Source: Longispora albida DSM 44784 (GTDB lineage Bacteria; Actinomycetota; Actinomycetes; Mycobacteriales; Micromonosporaceae). From it: a stretch of DNA of 64,000 nucleotides. The notes under the pieces are model-generated. The model was given only the letters and a program-made list of their open reading frames with translations, did no database searches and had not been told where the DNA came from. The stretch lies in NCBI RefSeq assembly GCF_000379825.1, contig NZ_KB903838.1, positions 63,046-127,045 of the forward strand, in the 5' to 3' direction. A program made the position numbers and the translations under genes. Positions 63,023 through 64,000 of this stretch are shown in pieces (positions within the stretch are counted from its first letter, which is position 1; each line of letters begins with the position of its first letter).

Positions 63023-63715
63023 ATGTCTCGTGTGCTGCTCGTCGAGGACGACCCGGCCGTCTCCGAGGGCCTCCACCTCGCGCTGCGCCGCCAGGGACAC
63101 CAGGTCAGGACGGCGGCCACGGGCGAGGAGGGCCTGGAGCAGTTCCGGGCCGAGCCGCCGGACATCGTGATCCTCGACCTGATGCTGCCCGGCATCGACG
63201 GCTTCGAGGTCTGCCGCCGGATCAGGACGGCTGGCAACGTGCCGATCGTGATGCTCACCGCCCGTGACGACGACATGGACGTGGTCGCGGGCCTGGAGGC
63301 CGGTGCCGACGACTACGTGACGAAGCCGGTCCAGCCCCGCGTGCTGGAAGCCCGGATCCGTGCCGTGCTGCGGCGGATCGGCGGCGACCGGTCCGATCGG
63401 GAGCACCACGGCGATCTCGTACTCGACCGGGCGGCGCTCACCGTCACCAAGCACGGCGAGCCGGTGAGCCTCGCGCCGACCGAGCTGCGCCTGCTGCTGG
63501 AGCTGACCCGCTCGCCCGGCCGGGTGCTCAGCCGCCAGCAGCTGCTCGAAGCCGTGTGGGAGCACGGGTACCTCGGCGACTCCCGGCTCGTGGACGCGTG
63601 CGTGCAGCGGCTCCGGGTGAAGATCGAGGACGACCAGTCGCATCCGGTGTACGTGCAGACGGTGCGCGGGTTCGGCTACAGGTTCGGGCCGGTGGCGGGC
63701 GCGGAGCGGGCATGA
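63023..63715 (+). CDS. OmpR-family response regulator
   Basis: A 230-residue regulator: receiver with Asp9-Asp10, phospho-acceptor Asp52 (ILDLMLPGIDGFEVC) and Lys in TKPVQ, then a winged helix (LAPTELRLLLEL, VQRLRVKIEDD, VQTVRGFGYRF). The 'KPVQPRVLEARIRAVLRR' variant is typical of actinomycete AfsQ1-like regulators. Coupled to its kinase by ATGA. Confidence 0.93.
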   Translation: MSRVLLVEDDPAVSEGLHLALRRQGHQVRTAATGEEGLEQFRAEPPDIVILDLMLPGIDGFEVCRRIRTAGNVPIVMLTARDDDMDVVAGLEAGADDYVTKPVQPRVLEARIRAVLRRIGGDRSDREHHGDLVLDRAALTVTKHGEPVSLAPTELRLLLELTRSPGRVLSRQQLLEAVWEHGYLGDSRLVDACVQRLRVKIEDDQSHPVYVQTVRGFGYRFGPVAGAERA

Positions 63716-64000
63716 GGCCGGGGCTGCTGCCGCGCCTGCTGCTCGGGTTCGTCCTGGTCGGCGTGGTCAGCACGATGGCGACGGCCGGGGCCAGCTACAT
63801 CCAGGCCCGTAACGTCGTCCTGCGCAACGCCCAGGATCCGGCGGTCACGTCGCTCGTCCAGCGCGTGCGGTCCATCGCGGACAGCGTGACACTGCCGCCG
63901 GACCAGGCAGGCCTCGACGAGCTGGACCGCGTGCTCACCGGCAGCGGGGATCCGGTGCTGGTCGAGTACGACGGGCAGTTCTCCTCGCACTCTGGGCTGC
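63712..64000 (+). CDS. Sensor histidine kinase, N-terminal part (cut by window edge)
   Basis: The ATG overlaps the response-regulator stop. The visible 96 residues begin with a membrane helix (LLPRLLLGFVLVGVVSTMAT), followed by a putative extracytoplasmic sensor loop. The kinase core lies outside the window; the identity rests on the pairing with the regulator and the typical start. Confidence 0.75.
   Translation, partial: MRPGLLPRLLLGFVLVGVVSTMATAGASYIQARNVVLRNAQDPAVTSLVQRVRSIADSVTLPPDQAGLDELDRVLTGSGDPVLVEYDGQFSSHSGL

Overview
The window is very GC-rich, densely packed double-stranded coding sequence with GTG/ATG starts, ATGA/GTGA stop-start overlaps, a SARP regulator, a eukaryotic-type Ser/Thr kinase, many secreted proteins with Ala-rich signal peptides and rare TTA codons confined to regulators. 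This points to a filamentous actinomycete (Actinomycetota). I cannot name the genus from sequence alone.

Region 1 (1-28592) is one long plus-strand operon for a phage-tail-like contractile injection system (CIS) of the actinomycete type. In order it encodes a DUF4255-like end fragment, an accessory protein, sheath 1, tube 1, sheath 2, tube 2, a Pvc7-like tube/baseplate adaptor with a long Ala-Gly-Phe-Ser repeat tail, a small protein, a gpD-like spike hub, a gpV-like spike, a membrane-anchored protein resembling Streptomyces CisA, two large DUF4157 (eCIS-core) candidate effectors, gp25, a gpJ-like wedge, a gpI-like protein, a tape-measure-region protein, an AAA+ ATPase and two related accessory proteins. 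No tail-fibre gene is recognised. The two effectors share a C-terminal domain that I do not recognise. A perfect 42-bp palindrome lies between sheath 1 and tube 1. A SARP regulator with two TTA codons (28753-29511) follows and may link the cluster to development.

Region 2 (29.6-37.6 kb) holds small secreted proteins, gene remnants, a LysR regulator next to a VOC-family protein, a large secreted PQQ-type dehydrogenase with a duplicated C-terminal domain, a macro-domain protein and a single-pass membrane protein.

Region 3 (37.6-41.0 kb) has less biased codon use and looks acquired: an XRE regulator, several very small genes, and a deaminase toxin/immunity pair. The toxin's helical N-terminus and SCP1.201/DddA-like deaminase domain are in one frame but separated by a single TGA. 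A frameshifted small membrane gene lies just upstream.

Region 4 (41.2-52 kb) carries a membrane-anchored Ser/Thr kinase, two membrane glycosyltransferases, an amidase, a LapA-like protein, an alpha/beta hydrolase and a large secreted beta-propeller protein.

Region 5 (51.97-58.2 kb) is bounded by a 96-bp left-end fragment and a complete copy of the same IS5-family element. Inside are an IS1380 remnant, a DUF2306 protein, two related small membrane proteins, a NarL/DesK-type two-component pair and remnants of TetR, AlkB and NmrA/SDR genes.

Region 6 (58.2-64 kb) encodes a berberine-bridge-type FAD oxidoreductase, small secreted proteins (one BP74-like), a LuxR-type regulator, a PAP2 phosphatase and an OmpR-type response regulator with its sensor kinase cut by the window edge.

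No tRNA, rRNA or CRISPR array was recognised.
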